Source: Trichaptum fuscoviolaceum
Taxonomy: Eukaryota > Basidiomycota > Agaricomycetes > Hymenochaetales > Trichaptaceae
Direction of reading: 5' to 3'
Assembly: GCA_910574455.1 (NCBI GenBank)
Contig: CAJSYZ010000003.1
Location: 3,347,250 to 3,411,249 of the forward strand
DNA length: 64,000 nucleotides
Of the stretch, positions 12,036 to 22,733 are shown piece after piece. The notes under the pieces are model-generated. The model was not told the DNA's origin. It made no database searches and was given only the letters and a program-made list of their open reading frames with translations. The position numbers were made by a program, and so were the translations under genes. Each line of letters opens with the position of its first letter. Position 1 is the first letter of the stretch.

Positions 12036-15000
12036 TCACAACTCATCGTGGGCAGCACCAATGGGCTCATCATCAGGGATCTCTTCCACTTCAATCGAAA
12101 TGTGATCTTTTAGTTCGTCCGGAAGGACAATCTGAGGAGCACCAGACCCAGATCCTCCCGCGGCCGCAGCCTGGGCTTTGATGGCCTCCCGGTCGTACTC
12201 CGGGAAGTCATAATCCGTTGGTTTAAACTCTTCGTCTGTCGGAAGTTCGGGGTCGACTGGCGGAGCAGGTTTGACTGTCGCATCTGCCTTGGCAGATTCC
12301 GATACACCAAGCGACCGTCGAAGGACACGATCGACTCGAGAGAAAAATCTACGCCCGAGTAGATTCTATGTTAGACACGTCGGAAAGGTCTCAAACTCGA
12401 AACTCACTCATTTGAATCAGGCACTTCGAAACCGGAACGAACAAGGGCACCATCAATGAGAATAGTGGCAACCTCCTTGAGCTCCTCCTCCGCCTCAAAG
12501 TCTCTCCCCTCTTCCTCGGTAGGAAGATTTTCAATTCGGCGGAGTAGTCCCTCTATCAAAGGTGACTTCGGGTTTATCTCCAGTAATTTCTGCTTCTTAG
12601 CGAATTCGTGCATGAAATCGGTGCCCTTCTGTTTTCGGTTTGCAGCATCTACAGTGAAGCTGTGAGCCAAATATCTCGAATTAATCGGTGAATCACATAC
12701 TGATAAGCTTCTCCACATTTGCGGTATAACCCATTTCGTCTGCTACGATAGCGCATGGGCTAGTCACGAGTCGGTTCGAGATCACAACTGTAAAGTTGCT
12801 GAGAAAAAGCTCAATTGTAAAAGCGGCATCAAGCCTTACCATCTCGAACCACTTCGCCCACTTGCTCCTTTAGCCATGTCAACAAAGGCTTGAACTTCTC
12901 CGCTAGCATCTTCTGCTGAGCCTTCTCTTCCTCGGGATCTAGATCTAATGGCTGCGCTAAGCTTAATGTTAGACTTTCATATGTACAATGAGCTCACCCT
13001 CGTCGCCGAATTTTAAGCCAGCCTTTGCTACGTCTTGGAAGGGTAGCTTTCTGCACAGAATTGAGTATAAACGTTCGGAAAGATAACCATGGAGCTACTG
13101 ACTTCCACCTCCTGAGGTTCTGAATAAGAACCTCATCCAAAGGCTCATTCAGGAGGAGCACTTCATAACCACGAGCTTCCAGCTTCTCCACGAACACGCT
13201 CTTTTGCAGGACACTAATGGGCTTGCCAACATCAGCAAGGTAGAAAATCTGCTTCTGGCCCTGCTTCTTGTTCTCGATGTACTGTTTAAATAGTAACTTC
13301 TATAGTCATCGCCGTGCCCAAATGAACTTGCATCCTACCTCGTCCAAAGAAGTTCCGTTCCTTGTCGTTGTACTGAACCTGGCAAGAGTAGCTAATTTCT
13401 CGCGACTTGAAGAATCTTCGACTGCGCCAAGCTTGATAACTGTCCCATACATTTCTTGCAGCTTAGCGAATTTCTCAGGGTCATCCTCTGCTAATTTCTG
13501 GAAGAGCTGAACCAGACGCTTGACGATGATCTGACGGATTTGCTTCAGGAATTTCGTTTGCTGGAGGGTCTCGCGGGAAACATTGAGAGGGAGGTCGTCC
13601 GCTTTAACAATACGTTAGCCAATTACGAGATGCATCAACATCTATGACTCCATACCATCAACTATAACCTTTACGAAGCTTGCCCACTTAGGGAGCGGTT
13701 CATCGCCAAGATCGCTTGTGATGAAAACTCGCTTCACCATCAGTCGGATATCCTTGGTTGAAGACGTCGTAGGATTTGACCAGAACTGCTCGTTGCTAAG
13801 AAGGAGTAGGAGTTTCTTGTTAAAACTGGTACATATTAAAGCTTGGTAATTCTTAGCTTACAGCCGGGACGGAATGAAGAGGATAGCCTTGAACGATACC
13901 CCGGAGCCGGAATCTCCGGAGAAGTGGTGCCAAGCAAGCGGAGGGGTGAAGTCACGGAAAGCCGCCTGGTAAAAAAGAGAGTAATCTTCATCGCTGACAT
14001 TCTTCGGATCCCTTTAGAAAGCAGATGTTGAGAATTCAGCAGAACCAAGAAAGCAAAAACAAACCTCATCCAGATGGGAGGTAATGGATTGAGATGCATC
14101 CATTCATCAACTATGACCTTCTTCATCTTTACTTCTTTCTCTTCTTTCTTCTTGTCTTCTTCAGGGACATCCTCAACAACAACTTCATCATCGTCGTCAT
14201 CATCATCATTGTCTTCGTCGTCGGCAGTTGCCTTTTCAGAATCCGCACTTGATGTAGAGGTAGCCTCGGACGGTATCTCATCATCTTCCTCAGGAACCTC
14301 TTGTTCCAATTGGGTGAATAGGTAGATCGGGAAGGATGTTGAGAATGACGAGTGCTTGTTACTAAAAGAAAAGAAGGACTCAGCCTCAGAATTAAATCGA
14401 CATAAATATTGGTAATTGCATACACCAGCTCCTGTAAAGTGTGAGTATCCAAGTACTCCACTGCCTCGTCCTTGAGGACAAGAGTGATCTCGGTGCCATG
14501 GCTACCAAGCGTATTTCCGCGAGGGTCAGGGTAGACCTCGAACGAACTATCGTCAGCCGATGAACTGAAAACGTATTGGACAGGGTTTGGGTTCTTTGAG
14601 GATTTCGGGGGAAGCGAGGCAACATAAACTCGATCCGCGACGAGGAAACTCGAGTAAAATCCAAGACCGAATGCGCCGATGAGATTGCCAGTTCCTGTAC
14701 CGTCTGTGCTGCTGCTCTCTGCTTTTTGCAGGAATTCTGTCGTGCCGGATTTTGCTAACGTACCCTGAGCATACGAAAATAAGCGAACCCTTTTGACTGT
14801 GATAATTCAAATATATTCATACGAGATTGTTGGTCAGCTCCTCAGCAGTCATACCAATGCCAGTATCTGCAATACGGGTAAATTCACAGTAAGTCGGAAA
14901 CGTGCTCATAGAAGCTTACCCGCAATGACGACCCGGCCTCCCTTTCCCTCCTCATCTTTGACAGCTTTGATGGTGATATTCAGAGGTTCGGAACCATCCC

Positions 15001-15406
15001 AAACTTGTTTGTCCTTCAAGGAGAGGATGCGCAGCTTTTCGAGCGCGTCATTCGCATTGGAAAGCAGCTCGCGAAGGAAGACTTCCCTTCAGTGGATAAT
15101 GAGATACGTTGACCCGCTGCTTTAGCAATTGGACGTACCGCTGGGAGTAGAGACTGCAAAACGACATTAGTTTCATGGCCAAGGACATACAATTGCGTCT
15201 CACCTGTCAATGACAATTTTACGCAGTCGCGCAACATCACTCTGTAAGTTTGAATGGGGCCGTCAGTCAAAGAATCGCTCGGCCACAGTAGCTCTTACTT
15301 GGTATGCGTGCTTTTGCTTGGGCGTGTCCGCTGAACTTGCTTCTTGTGCAAAAGCGAATGAAGAAATGAAGGTGAGCGAAAGAATGAACTGGCGGAAGAT
15401 CCGCAT
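12036..15406 (-). CDS. ER-resident Hsp90 chaperone (GRP94/endoplasmin type)
   Basis: Sixteen exons encode 850 residues: 15406-15299, 15241-15204, 15153-15139, 15086-14920, 14866-14823, 14764-14424, 14361-14065, 14011-13862, 13795-13656, 13601-13339, 13281-13103, 13050-12998, 12956-12840, 12787-12701, 12648-12408 and 12348-12036. The third exon is only 15 nt. A signal peptide (MRIFRQFILSLTFISSFAFA) and a C-terminal HDEL place it in the ER lumen. The Hsp90 ATP-binding fold shows SQREVFLRELLSNANDALEK, DTGIGMTAEEL and GLGFYSSFLVADRV. A long Asp/Glu/Lys linker follows, then FYQAAFRDFTPPLAWHHFSG, LMVKRVFITSDL, DDLPLNVSRETLQQ and the C-terminal dimerisation region. GRP94 folds secretory clients with ATP. 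Saccharomyces lacks an ER Hsp90, while basidiomycetes keep one. A UPR-like element lies about 120 bases upstream. Confidence 0.95.
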
Positions 15407-15720
15407 TATGTCGGATGGCCCTCACAAACGAGAGCAGACGGTGCGTTCTGCAGCTGTGTTGAGGAGGAAGGCAACTTGAAGCGAATATATACAGCGCTGC
15501 GTTATGAAGTCTCTAGATGCACTGACGTGTCATCATGATCGTCGCGACTGCAGATCACGCGGTCGCCGGACCCTCAGTCCGCATAGAGTCCGTAGAATCC
15601 TGACTCTGAGCTGGCCGCCAATTCGAAGGTCCACGTATGCATCGCGCAGGCAGACATAGTAGAATAGAGGGCCGTCATTACTGAAATACATACATGCACG
15701 TTAATCTACAGATTATTTCT
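15407..15720. other. Promoter of the GRP94 gene and 3' flank of the aminopeptidase gene
   Basis: 314 bases between two minus-strand genes. It contains a TGACGTGT word (see separate entry). No gene was seen. Confidence 0.5.
15523..15530 (+). promoter_or_regulatory. UPR-element-like site (TGACGTGT) upstream of the ER Hsp90 gene
   Basis: TGACGTGT lies 117 bases before the GRP94 start codon. Hac1/XBP1 transcription factors bind ACGTG cores, often TGACGTGG or TGACGTGA, in promoters of ER chaperones. The site is seen; its use by a Hac1-like factor is inferred from the gene it precedes. Confidence 0.4.
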
Positions 15721-17638
15721 TTATTCCAAGGATACTTTCTTGTCAAGCTCGGCAAACCCTTCAAATAGGGATGCGAAGAGGTCGATGGCGTGCTGAACGT
15801 CGTGGGATCCTGCCGTTTCACGGATAGAATGCATCGAAAGCATAGCACCTCCTACATCCACTGTCCGAACTCCGATCTTGGACAGCATCGCTACAGGAAA
15901 AGGATCAAATTCTAATTATCGCGAGAAATCTAGATCGGAGAACTTACGACCGACCGTAGATCCACAAGCCCTTGGGAGCGAGAATTTCAGATGAATCAAA
16001 AGCACTCATTCGAGAGAGATGCGTCTTACATATCATTTCGGACTTCGTAGGCCTGCACCTTGCCACCTTTGCGTTCCACCAGCTTTTTCACGAAGAAAGA
16101 GCCGACGGCATCCGTAGTATATCTCTGCTTAGCGTTTATCTTCAGTATAATTCCGCCATTCATGACTGGGCGGTGATTCTCCTCATGCTTGCTCAAATAG
16201 TTCGGATGAACAGCATGGCCCATATCAGCAGAAATAAGGAAGGATTTTGCTATCGACTGGTTGAGAGCTTCAGGTGTTGGTGAAAGGCGGTTTAGAAGTG
16301 AAGGAATGATCGAAGACTCTGCCCCGGTCGAGGATACCGAGCCCACTTCTTCATGATTGAATAGAGCAATGCAATTTACGTTCCCTTCAAGGCTGGGGAA
16401 TGACTCAAATGAAACACTTTCAGCCAAAGCCTCCACAGCACAGAATCTATGATCATAGTTAATTGAAATAGGTATCAGACGGTGGTAGGTAGAACGCACG
16501 AAGAGACCAGATTGTCCATCCTTGGACTGAATATAAACTCGTTGTTGATACCTCCTAGGGTTGATGGCTGAGTATCGTACAGATGTCTGCGAAACACACA
16601 AAATGTCTGAGTATCAACAAAGAGTATGGAGGATAACGAAGCGTACAGTTCGAAGTCATGGATTTCTTGCACATCGACGGAAAGTTCATTGGCTAGTAAA
16701 GATAGTAAAGCAGGATGATGATCGTTCTGAATGCTTGACGCTGTCTTTACTTCTTCCGAATCCTTTGACTCCTTCGACGGCTCATTCAGCTGAGAGGAAA
16801 CTAAACCAAGGACAGGAATAAACTCTGTCTCTTGATTAAATTTGAAAGCATCGTTGACACCACGCTCTACTGCGAATGGAATTCGGTCATTCACAGATAG
16901 ACCAAGTGAAATGTTGCTCACAGTGAATTGCAAGCGTCGGGATGCGAATGATTGGACGGTCAATCTTGATTAGCTTCGTGTTGAAGTTTCCTTGTTTGTC
17001 CGCTGTAACTACTCGCCCGGCTATAGATAAATCTCGGTCAAGCCATGAATGCCAAATACCGCCCCCATATCTATTCGTTGTGTAAGATTTTGTAGGACCG
17101 ATTTAAACAATTCAATACCATACGTTTCAATCCCGACTTGAAGATAGCCAGCACTCGTTTTTTTCGAGATTGGTCGAATCCTAAGATTAGGGCTATCAAC
17201 GTGAGTTGCAACAATAGAGATGCCAGTCCCAGCCTTCCAATTTTGAGGCAGAGTGAACGCCAGCAGGGACGCCTGATTCCTGAATTCGGAATAAGCCACT
17301 GTAAACACACAAACAGCTGTTCGGGACAGGATACCTTGTGAAGTAATACTTGCCCCCGGGCTTGACTGTCTTTTCCCAGTTATCTTTCTCCTGAAGCTAT
17401 GCAAGCACTATCAGCTTCGGATCTTCGAAAGTCCCCCGTGCCATACCTTGACAAACCCTGCTTTCTCTAGCCGTAGTGAGGCATTGCGCACAGCATGAAA
17501 CGGGGTCGGAGATGCGTTTACAAAAGTCAAGAACCTATTTGCTGCCTCGGGACCTGCTGCAGAGCTCATCGCAGTCATTGCTGAAGAAGAAAAGCCTCGT
17601 GTGATGGTTCGAAAGAGATGCATATGCACCTTTGACAT
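15721..17638 (-). CDS. Aspartyl aminopeptidase, M18 family
   Basis: Nine exons encode 492 residues: 17638-17447, 17396-17335, 17279-17124, 17070-16922, 16869-16647, 16586-16500, 16446-16030, 15970-15948 and 15890-15721. The start is the first ATG (MSKVHMHLF); a second Met cluster about 20 residues on (MTAMSSAAG) could also serve. M18 enzymes remove N-terminal Asp or Glu using two zinc ions. The expected ligands are visible: His and Asp in THVDSPNLRIRP, Asp in GGGIWHSWLDRDLS, the two Glu in FNHEEVGSVSSTGAES, Asp in SADMGHAVHPNY, and His in MLSMHSIRE near the end. Length and motif order match eukaryotic cytosolic or vacuolar DNPEP/Ape4 proteins. Exon 8 is only 23 nt. The gene is divergent from Dip2, with 191 bases between starts. 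Confidence 0.95.
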
Positions 17639-17661
17639 CGCACGCGTCACGGAACCAAATA

Positions 17662-17732
17662 TTCAACTTGAAGCCGACCCTAAAATAGAAATCAAGCTGA
17701 ATTTGAACTTGCAATTGAACTTCAAGTTGAAG
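17662..17732. promoter_or_regulatory. Cluster of TTGAACTT/TTCAAGTTGAA words in a divergent promoter
   Basis: Between the aminopeptidase and Dip2 starts the word TTCAACTTGAA occurs at 17662-17672 and its exact reverse complement TTCAAGTTGAA at 17721-17731, with a TTGAACTTGCAATTGAAC stretch between. Related words occur in other intergenic regions of the window. This suggests a bound regulatory site; the factor is unknown. Confidence 0.35.
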
Positions 17733-17829
17733 ACTCTGACTCCCGATTCCACGGTCCGGGGTCCCGCATACTAACTACCTTTTTTTCCTTTCTTCTTCCA
17801 CTGCTCTGTAAAATACTGATAAAGTTGTC

Positions 17830-20800
17830 ATGGTTCGCAGCTATCTGCGACACGGGCCTACAGAGGCATGCTAAGCATTCATATCTTTCAATATACTCTA
17901 CTAATCATGCCCTTCGTAGGCCTTTGGACTTATCTGTAGTACGAGCTCAAATTCCGTATGGGATGGCAAGTTAGCTTATGTCCCTGCTCTCGAGGATGTC
18001 CTCGTCTGGGACGTGAAGAAGGGTGCAATGGTAAGACACTTAGGCTCAACTAAGCTACTCGAACTTATCGCTCCATTTATGAAGTTTGCTATGTGGCACG
18101 AAACAGGGCACCGAGCAGAAGTTACTTGCATCGAGCATTCTCCCCAGAAGGACGTGTTTGCCGTTGGGTATGCGGATGGATCTGTCAGGCTCTGGAACTC
18201 ACAAACGAAGAGCGTTATCTCCACCTTTAATGGCCACAAAAAAGCGGTGACAGCACTGTGCTTCGACAAGACCGGAGTTCGTCTTGCTTCCGGGTCGCAA
18301 GACACCGATCTCATTCTTTGGGATATTGTTGGGGAAGCTGGATTGTTCAGGTGAGTACTATATAGAACGCTGCTCCGAAGGCTATTAAACCCATACTAGG
18401 CTACGAGGTCATCGTGACCAAATCACTGGCATCCGTTTCGTATCAACACCAAGCAATACAGCTTCCTCATCTTCTGTCATAGCATCTGCAGATTTTCTTG
18501 TGACGACATCCAAGGATACTTTCATGAAGCTGTGGGATTTGACAACGCAACATTGTGTTCAAACGGTCGTTGCGCATCCATCTGAAGTCTGGACCTTGGA
18601 TATCAGCCCTGAGCAAGATCTTATATTTACTGGTGGTGGGGAGGGTGAACTGAAGGCATGGAGACTTGATCATGACGCAATGGCGATGGGTTTAAAAGAG
18701 GATGAAAATGGAGAGGTGAGTAAATTTATCTTTGGCCATCGACTTGTGAAGGAAGAGGACTAATCCTTCTCTCACAGATCACCAGAATGATCCATTTTGC
18801 AGCATCATTACCTTTATCTACTAGGCACAGAGTCTCCCAGCTTCTCTTTCACCGGTCAAAAGCCTTCATAGCTGTTCAATCGCATGACAGAACAATCGAC
18901 GTATTCCGAGTACGGACAGAGGATGAAATCAGGAAAAAGCAGGCGCGGAGGAAGAGACGCGAACGAGAAAAGACAAAGACAAAGGCTGAGAAGGGAAAAG
19001 ATAAAGTCACTTCAGAAGTCCACGACGGAATGGAAATAGACGAGGAGTCTCAAGCGGTAGCTCTAGCTGACTTGTTTACACCATATCTGGTCGTACGTGC
19101 AAGTGGGAAGATTCGCTCTTTCTCCTTTTCCGATGATCCAGCAAATGATGCAAAAAGCGGCTTTAACGTGAGTAGTTTAATGCTCTCTTCAGGCGCGATT
19201 TATAGCTGTCGGTCTCGGTATTCCTCAGATTCTCGCTGCCCTTTCTACGAACTCCCTGGAGGTATACAATGTCCCGGCTCCTTCAAAGAACAAGAATGAA
19301 CCTACGGAAGCTTCACGAGTTTTCTCCCTTGATCTACCAGGTCATCGTACGGATGTTCGTACATTGTGTCTGAGCTCTGATGACCAGTTATTAGCTTCCG
19401 CCTCAAATGGTGAGTCTATTTATAATACAATATTCTCCAGTGATTCAAATTTACGTTGCTATCAATTTACGTTGCTATCAGGTTCACTTAAGATTTGGAA
19501 TATGAAAACAACTGCTTGCATTAGGACAATGGACTGCGCATATGCAATCTGTAGTACATTCCTACCCGGTGATCGTCAGGTTTGACCTAGTTCATCTGAC
19601 CTTACAACATAAGCCGACCAATTGCTCATTTTAGATTGCAGTGGGGACGAAAGATGGAGATATTCTATTATATGACATCGCTTCGTCATCTTTATTAGAG
19701 ACAATCAAGGCCCATTCCTCGACAGTTTGGTCAATCCATGTTCGGCCCGACGGCGAAGCCTTGGTCACGGGTAGCGCGGACAAAGACATCAAATTCTGGG
19801 AATTCGAACGGGAAGAAAGCGGCTCCTCGTATATTCTTGGATCCATCCAATCCCTCACTCACGTGAAGACGCTCAAAATGACGGACGACGTGCTGAGTGT
19901 ACAGTACAGTCCTAATGGAAAGCTATTAGCAGCGGCTTTACTCGACTCTACCGTCAAGGTCTTTTACCAAGATACACTCAAGTTCTTCCTGTCGCTGTAC
20001 GGTCACAAAGTATGTCTCGAAATTCTGATTGGCACAATGAAAATCTTACGTTTGATTAAAGCTTCCAGTACTTTCAATGGATATCTCCGAAGATTCAAAA
20101 CTCATCGTGACTTGTTCAGCGGATAAAAACATAAAGATTTGGGGCTTAGACTTCGGCGATTGTCATAAGTCAATCTTTGCACATGACGAGAGTATCATGC
20201 AAGTCGCCTTCGAAAAGAATTCCAACTCGCACTACTTCTGGTCAGTCAGCAAGGACAAGCTCTTGAAGTATTGGGATGGTGACAAGGTAAGGCCCCACAT
20301 ACCCTATCTTCTCTATTACTTTATTACCTACAACTCATGGACCTGCTCAGTTTGAGAATATCCAGAGGCTCGAAGGGCACCATGGAGAGATCTGGTCGTT
20401 GGCCGTCAGCCATCAAGGAAAATTTGTAGTCACAGGCTCGCATGACAAGTCGATCCGAGTTTGGGAAAAGCTAGACGAGCCGGTAAGACTCTTTTGCTGT
20501 GTTACTAGTGATTCTATGTTCACGGTCAGTATAGCTGTTCTTGGAGGAAGAGCGCGAACGAGAGCTCGAACAGCTCTATGAAAGCGGACTCGTTGAATCT
20601 ATGAACCGGTCGGACGAAGTAATCGGGTCTGGCGCACCCGATGCAGAGGCTACAGCCCAACAACAAGCTGAAGCCACGTCAGTGTCGAAGCAAACTAGCG
20701 AGACTCTCATGGCAGGAGAACGCGTTATAGAAGCGATTGAGATCGCGGACTCCGAGAGAGCTGTCCAAGCCGAGTTTCTGGAAGCCAAAGCCAAGTTGCC

Positions 20801-21363
20801 GCCGAGTGATGCAGACAAACTGCAGCCCCCGCCGAAGAATGCCGTACTTGCAGCGTATGAGACGGAGCCTGACGAATACGTCCGGAATGTGATTGAGCGT
20901 ATACATGGTAACGCTCTCATGGACGCGCTTCTCGTACTTCCATTCAATAAGGTGATGAGCTTGATGGTTTATTTGAACGAATGGGCAAAGAAGGTATGCG
21001 ATAATGTCTGAAACTGATATTCAAATTTCTAACATATCTCTTTTTTAGGGACAAAATATCCCTCTAGTCTCCCGTATACTGGTGTTCCTTTTAAAAACAC
21101 ATCACCACCAAATCGTCACACACAGAGCTTTAAGAACGTCCCTTATTCCTTTACGAAAGCATCTTCGTGACGCCCTCATCGAGCAAAAAGAGACTGTTGC
21201 GTACAACTTGGCCGCTTTACGTTATCTCAAAAGGCAGGAGGATGCCACACGAACTGCTTCTATGCTTGAAAATGTGGCAGACGAGGATAAAATCAAAGAA
21301 CTCAGAGAGAAGATTGTCAACAGTGATGCCAAGAAGAGAAAAAGGGTCGCTATTCAGGCATAA
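17830..21363 (+). CDS. DIP2: SSU processome WD40 protein Dip2/Utp12 (WDR3)
   Basis: Twelve exons encode 967 residues: 17830-17865, 17920-18030, 18085-18350, 18400-18715, 18778-19167, 19229-19409, 19482-19579, 19635-20009, 20062-20286, 20351-20482, 20535-20993 and 21049-21363. The first intron (17866-17919) is GC-AG; the second (18031-18084) is a stop-free 54-mer. The start [19 protein letters not shown] is typical of the family. Two WD40 propellers follow, with repeats such as [44 protein letters not shown] and [11 protein letters not shown]. The C-terminal Utp12 domain includes [22 protein letters not shown] and [23 protein letters not shown], and a basic tail ends [10 protein letters not shown]. 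The protein is part of the UtpB complex with the U3 snoRNP and is needed for 18S rRNA processing in the nucleolus. Length matches yeast Dip2 (about 940). Confidence 0.95.
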
Positions 21364-21582
21364 GCAGGTGCATTGGTTCTATTCACTTTCAGGCAACATC
21401 TAGCTGCCGACTGACTTGGTTTGATACATCTAATAGTACATACATGTAAAAGATAGCTATGATACAATGTGGTTGGGGGAATGAATAGTTTAACAATACA
21501 CTTACACGGTAGAGGCTGTTCTACAAAATGATGTGTTTATTTCAGACGTGATTCCAGTTCAGGACTTGAAAGAGGAACAGTT

Positions 21583-22425
21583 TCATAGCTTTGGCCCCCA
21601 CAGGTCTTCGTACCATTCGTCAGGATTGGACGCATGTCGCATCTGGACGTTCAGAACGCCTTGGTCTGGATCCGCAAGTTGAGAGAAAGCTCCCTTCGTG
21701 AGGTCCACATGCTTGGATCCGGGCGCGCATCCAGCGCAAGAGTCGACAACTCTAACAAAGACGCATTTCTTGGGACCGTTGCATACTTTAAGAGAACATA
21801 TATGTAAGTAATCATGAACGCTTTTCAAACGGGCGAAAACGTACGTTCGAGGAAATTGAAACATTTGGGTTGGTCAGTCCAGCCCTCTAATGTCAGGGCA
21901 CAAGCGAATGAATCATCCTGCAAAGAGGTTAGCGATAAAGTTGTGGAGAAGCCACAACCACTTACCGAGGGCGCCCAGTCAGTTTTTGGCCAGCAACTAG
22001 GGTTTAAAAGATCATGACCCGTGTACCTGATGTTCGAATGGTTAACAAGTATCAAAGGCCGTTCGCGAGCGGATTTACCAGGTAATTTTAACTTGTTGTG
22101 GTTCGCCAATGCCCTTCAGTCCGTTCCACGCGTCGTTGATGAGATGTGATACGGTGCCACCGACACCCATGGAAGCCTTTTCTGACGTCTTCGAGCTACG
22201 CTTGCCTAGTATTGGTTGATCATACTTGTAGCCAAGATCAGTCACATTGACAGAGTGCCATTCTCCAGAATCAAAGTCATGTCCATCTCTTAAGGAATGT
22301 GCTTTGGCGTAATGACTTCTGAGCTTGGAGCCGGAATAGCGAGTAATAGAGGTGGCAGACACAGTGTTCAGAGACTGAGAGACGAGAACCAAGAGAAACG
22401 CTGAGATAAACGAGAGACCGCGCAT
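21583..22425 (-). CDS. Secreted double-psi beta-barrel (RlpA/expansin-like) protein
   Basis: Four exons, 22425-22079, 22026-21966, 21917-21845 and 21785-21583, encode 227 residues. A signal peptide (MRGLSFISAFLLVLVSQSLN...) is followed by a pro-like region with a Lys-Arg pair at residues 75-76 (GKRSS), a possible Kex2 site. The last 115 residues form a double-psi barrel: KITWYTGHDLLNPSCWPKTD, a Cys-containing strand (DSFACALTLEGW), then CVFVRVVDSCAGCAPGSKHV and DLTKGAFSQLADPDQGVLNV. The aspartate in VVDSC and the paired cysteines fit the fungal RlpA-like family, whose members are extracellular, act on or bind cell-wall polysaccharide, and are often induced in development or plant contact. No carbohydrate-binding module follows. 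It is divergent from GatB across a 308-base promoter. Confidence 0.8.
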
Positions 22426-22527
22426 CTTGACGAGAAGATATAAGTCTAGATATAAAGAGTGTAAATGTTCGCTGGGTAGTTTAGGGTGGTTGACGGAGAC
22501 AAGGAGAGTTGTGTATTGCTGCGCGCG

Positions 22528-22533
22528 ACGCGT
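22528..22533. promoter_or_regulatory. MCB-like ACGCGT site
   Basis: ACGCGT occurs here and again at 22678-22683, both in the divergent promoter between the barrel protein and GatB. This hexamer is the core of the MluI cell-cycle box bound by MBF-type factors. Presence is certain; function is inferred only. Confidence 0.25.
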
Positions 22534-22733
22534 GAAGAAGAACTTGAAGCCTGAGAAGAAACCACGTGCCACTACTAATACTCCAGTGGCTTACTAATGC
22601 TACTACTACTATGTATGTTCAAGTTGGGACAGACGATTCTCACGATCGGCAGCGGCCAACTTGAACTTGAAGACGCGACGCGTACGAAGTCTTGACTCAA
22701 TGACACTGCGCGACTATATCTTCTCGTAGGCTC

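Noticed and set aside
13796..13861. A 36-nt intron in the GRP94 gene ending at 13826
   Set aside because: The 66-nt alternative ending at 13796 gives the family-like FIPSRLNEQFW and a normal intron length; the short form inserts a Leu-rich stretch not expected there.
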